From Patescibacteria group bacterium (GTDB taxonomy: Bacteria > Patescibacteriota > Minisyncoccia > UBA6257 > 02-FULL-45-10c): 12,890 nt of DNA. Location: assembly GCA_018896875.1 (NCBI GenBank), contig JAHILT010000031.1:1-12890 (forward strand), given 5' to 3'. Below are positions 12,246 to 12,890 of the stretch, piece after piece. A program made the translations under genes and the position numbers. Numbering within the stretch: position 1 is the stretch's first letter; every line of letters starts with the position of its first letter. The notes under the pieces were generated by a model. That model was not told where the DNA came from. It was given only the letters and a program-made list of their open reading frames with translations, and did no database searches.

Positions 12246-12890
12246 TGAAAAATATTATTTTAACAGGCGATAGGCCGACAGGAAGACTTCATTTAGGTCA
12301 CTATGTTGGCTCTTTGCAAAATAGAATTAAATTACAAGATGAATATCAGCAATTTATAATGATTGCTGATGCTCAGGCTCTTACTGACAATATAGATAAC
12401 CCCGAAAAAATTCGTGAGGCAGTTTTTGATGTTGCTTTAGATTATTTGGCCACAGGGATTGATCCTAAAAAAACCGTGATTTTAATTCAATCTCAAATTC
12501 CAGAATTGTCTGAATTATTTGGGTATTTTATGAATTTAGTTTCTTTAACTAGAGCAGAACGAAATCCAACTGTTAAGACAGAAATAAAACAAAAAAATTT
12601 TGGAAGAGGAGTGCCCGTAGGATTTGTTATGTATCCTATAAGTCAGGCAGCTGATATTTTAGGATTTAAAGCGACTGTAGTTCCTGTTGGAGAAGATCAA
12701 TTACCAATGATTGAGCAGACCAACGAAATAGTAGAGTCCTTCAATAAAACATACGGGAAAGTATTCGATAAGGTGAAAGCGTTAGTTTCAGAAAATTCTA
12801 GGTTAATAGGAATTGATGGTAAGACAAAAATGAGTAAGTCCTTAGGAAATGCTATATATCTTTCCGACTCTTCTAAAGAAATAAAAGAAA
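12245..12890 (+). CDS. trpS: Tryptophanyl-tRNA synthetase, 3' end outside the window
   Basis: A class I aminoacyl-tRNA synthetase charging tRNA-Trp in the cytoplasm; the window contains the first 215 codons of about 330 expected. The HIGH motif appears as TGRLHLGHYVG (about residues 11-21) and the KMSKS loop as KTKMSKSLGNA (about 195-205). The AERNPTVKTE and VPVGEDQ segments are also typical of TrpS. I chose ATG 12245 because relatives begin MKK-ILTGDRPTG. An in-frame ATG at 12236 would add MCG and comes from the inverted repeat. The frame is open to the right edge. The gene follows the GIY-YIG gene directly, and the repeat supplies its upstream sequence, so its expression may depend on the element or on read-through from treT. 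Confidence 0.95.
   Translation, partial: MKNIILTGDRPTGRLHLGHYVGSLQNRIKLQDEYQQFIMIADAQALTDNIDNPEKIREAVFDVALDYLATGIDPKKTVILIQSQIPELSELFGYFMNLVSLTRAERNPTVKTEIKQKNFGRGVPVGFVMYPISQAADILGFKATVVPVGEDQLPMIEQTNEIVESFNKTYGKVFDKVKALVSENSRLIGIDGKTKMSKSLGNAIYLSDSSKEIKE

Noticed and set aside
1..12890. tRNA or rRNA genes
   Set aside because: I found no cloverleaf, no GTTCRA-type T loop in a suitable context and no ribosomal RNA sequence.

Overview
The window is AT-rich, densely packed and almost entirely plus-strand. Its character fits a Candidate Phyla Radiation (Patescibacteria, Parcubacteria-like) genome. The supporting signs are short single-domain proteins, ComEC split into two genes, a non-canonical family-4-like uracil-DNA glycosylase, a long-form nucleoside diphosphate kinase, almost no Shine-Dalgarno sequences, and many short extragenic repeats. 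The phylum is inferred from style and was not tested by phylogeny.

Layout. Bases 1-308 hold no gene I can support. Bases 309-2047 encode a PiT phosphate permease and its PhoU-like DUF47 partner. A small Smr-domain protein follows (2064-2360). Bases 2386-4949 are a complete zinc/manganese ABC importer (binding protein, ATPase, permease). Bases 5119-6896 carry a uracil-DNA glycosylase, a RecB/Cas4-like PD-(D/E)XK nuclease and a small beta-repeat protein translationally coupled to the nuclease. Bases 6913-9324 carry ComEC as separate channel and metallo-beta-lactamase genes, for DNA uptake. Ndk follows (9349-9939). Bases 9923-10682 are unlike the rest: a long inverted repeat, a structured RNA with its own promoter and terminator-like 3' end, and a small very basic protein with the window's only strong Shine-Dalgarno and a perfect intrinsic terminator. 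A TreT-type trehalose synthase (10716-11942), a single-domain GIY-YIG nuclease (11975-12232) and the first two thirds of trpS, cut by the window edge, complete it.

The most interesting signal is a family of palindromic half-sites with core ATCCCACACATAA. Two copies form a perfect 19-bp inverted repeat enclosing the GIY-YIG gene almost exactly. A fused palindromic version lies inside the 5' coding end of comEC, and a half-site lies at the start of the Smr gene. This looks like a minimal GIY-YIG-associated mobile or dispersed element that supplies start and stop codons to neighbouring genes. A second theme is that at least four genes end inside repeats (UDG, comEC channel, ndk, GIY-YIG). The third is the candidate structured RNA at 10105-10247, whose fold I could pair by eye but whose family I cannot name; a 6S-like RNA is one possibility.
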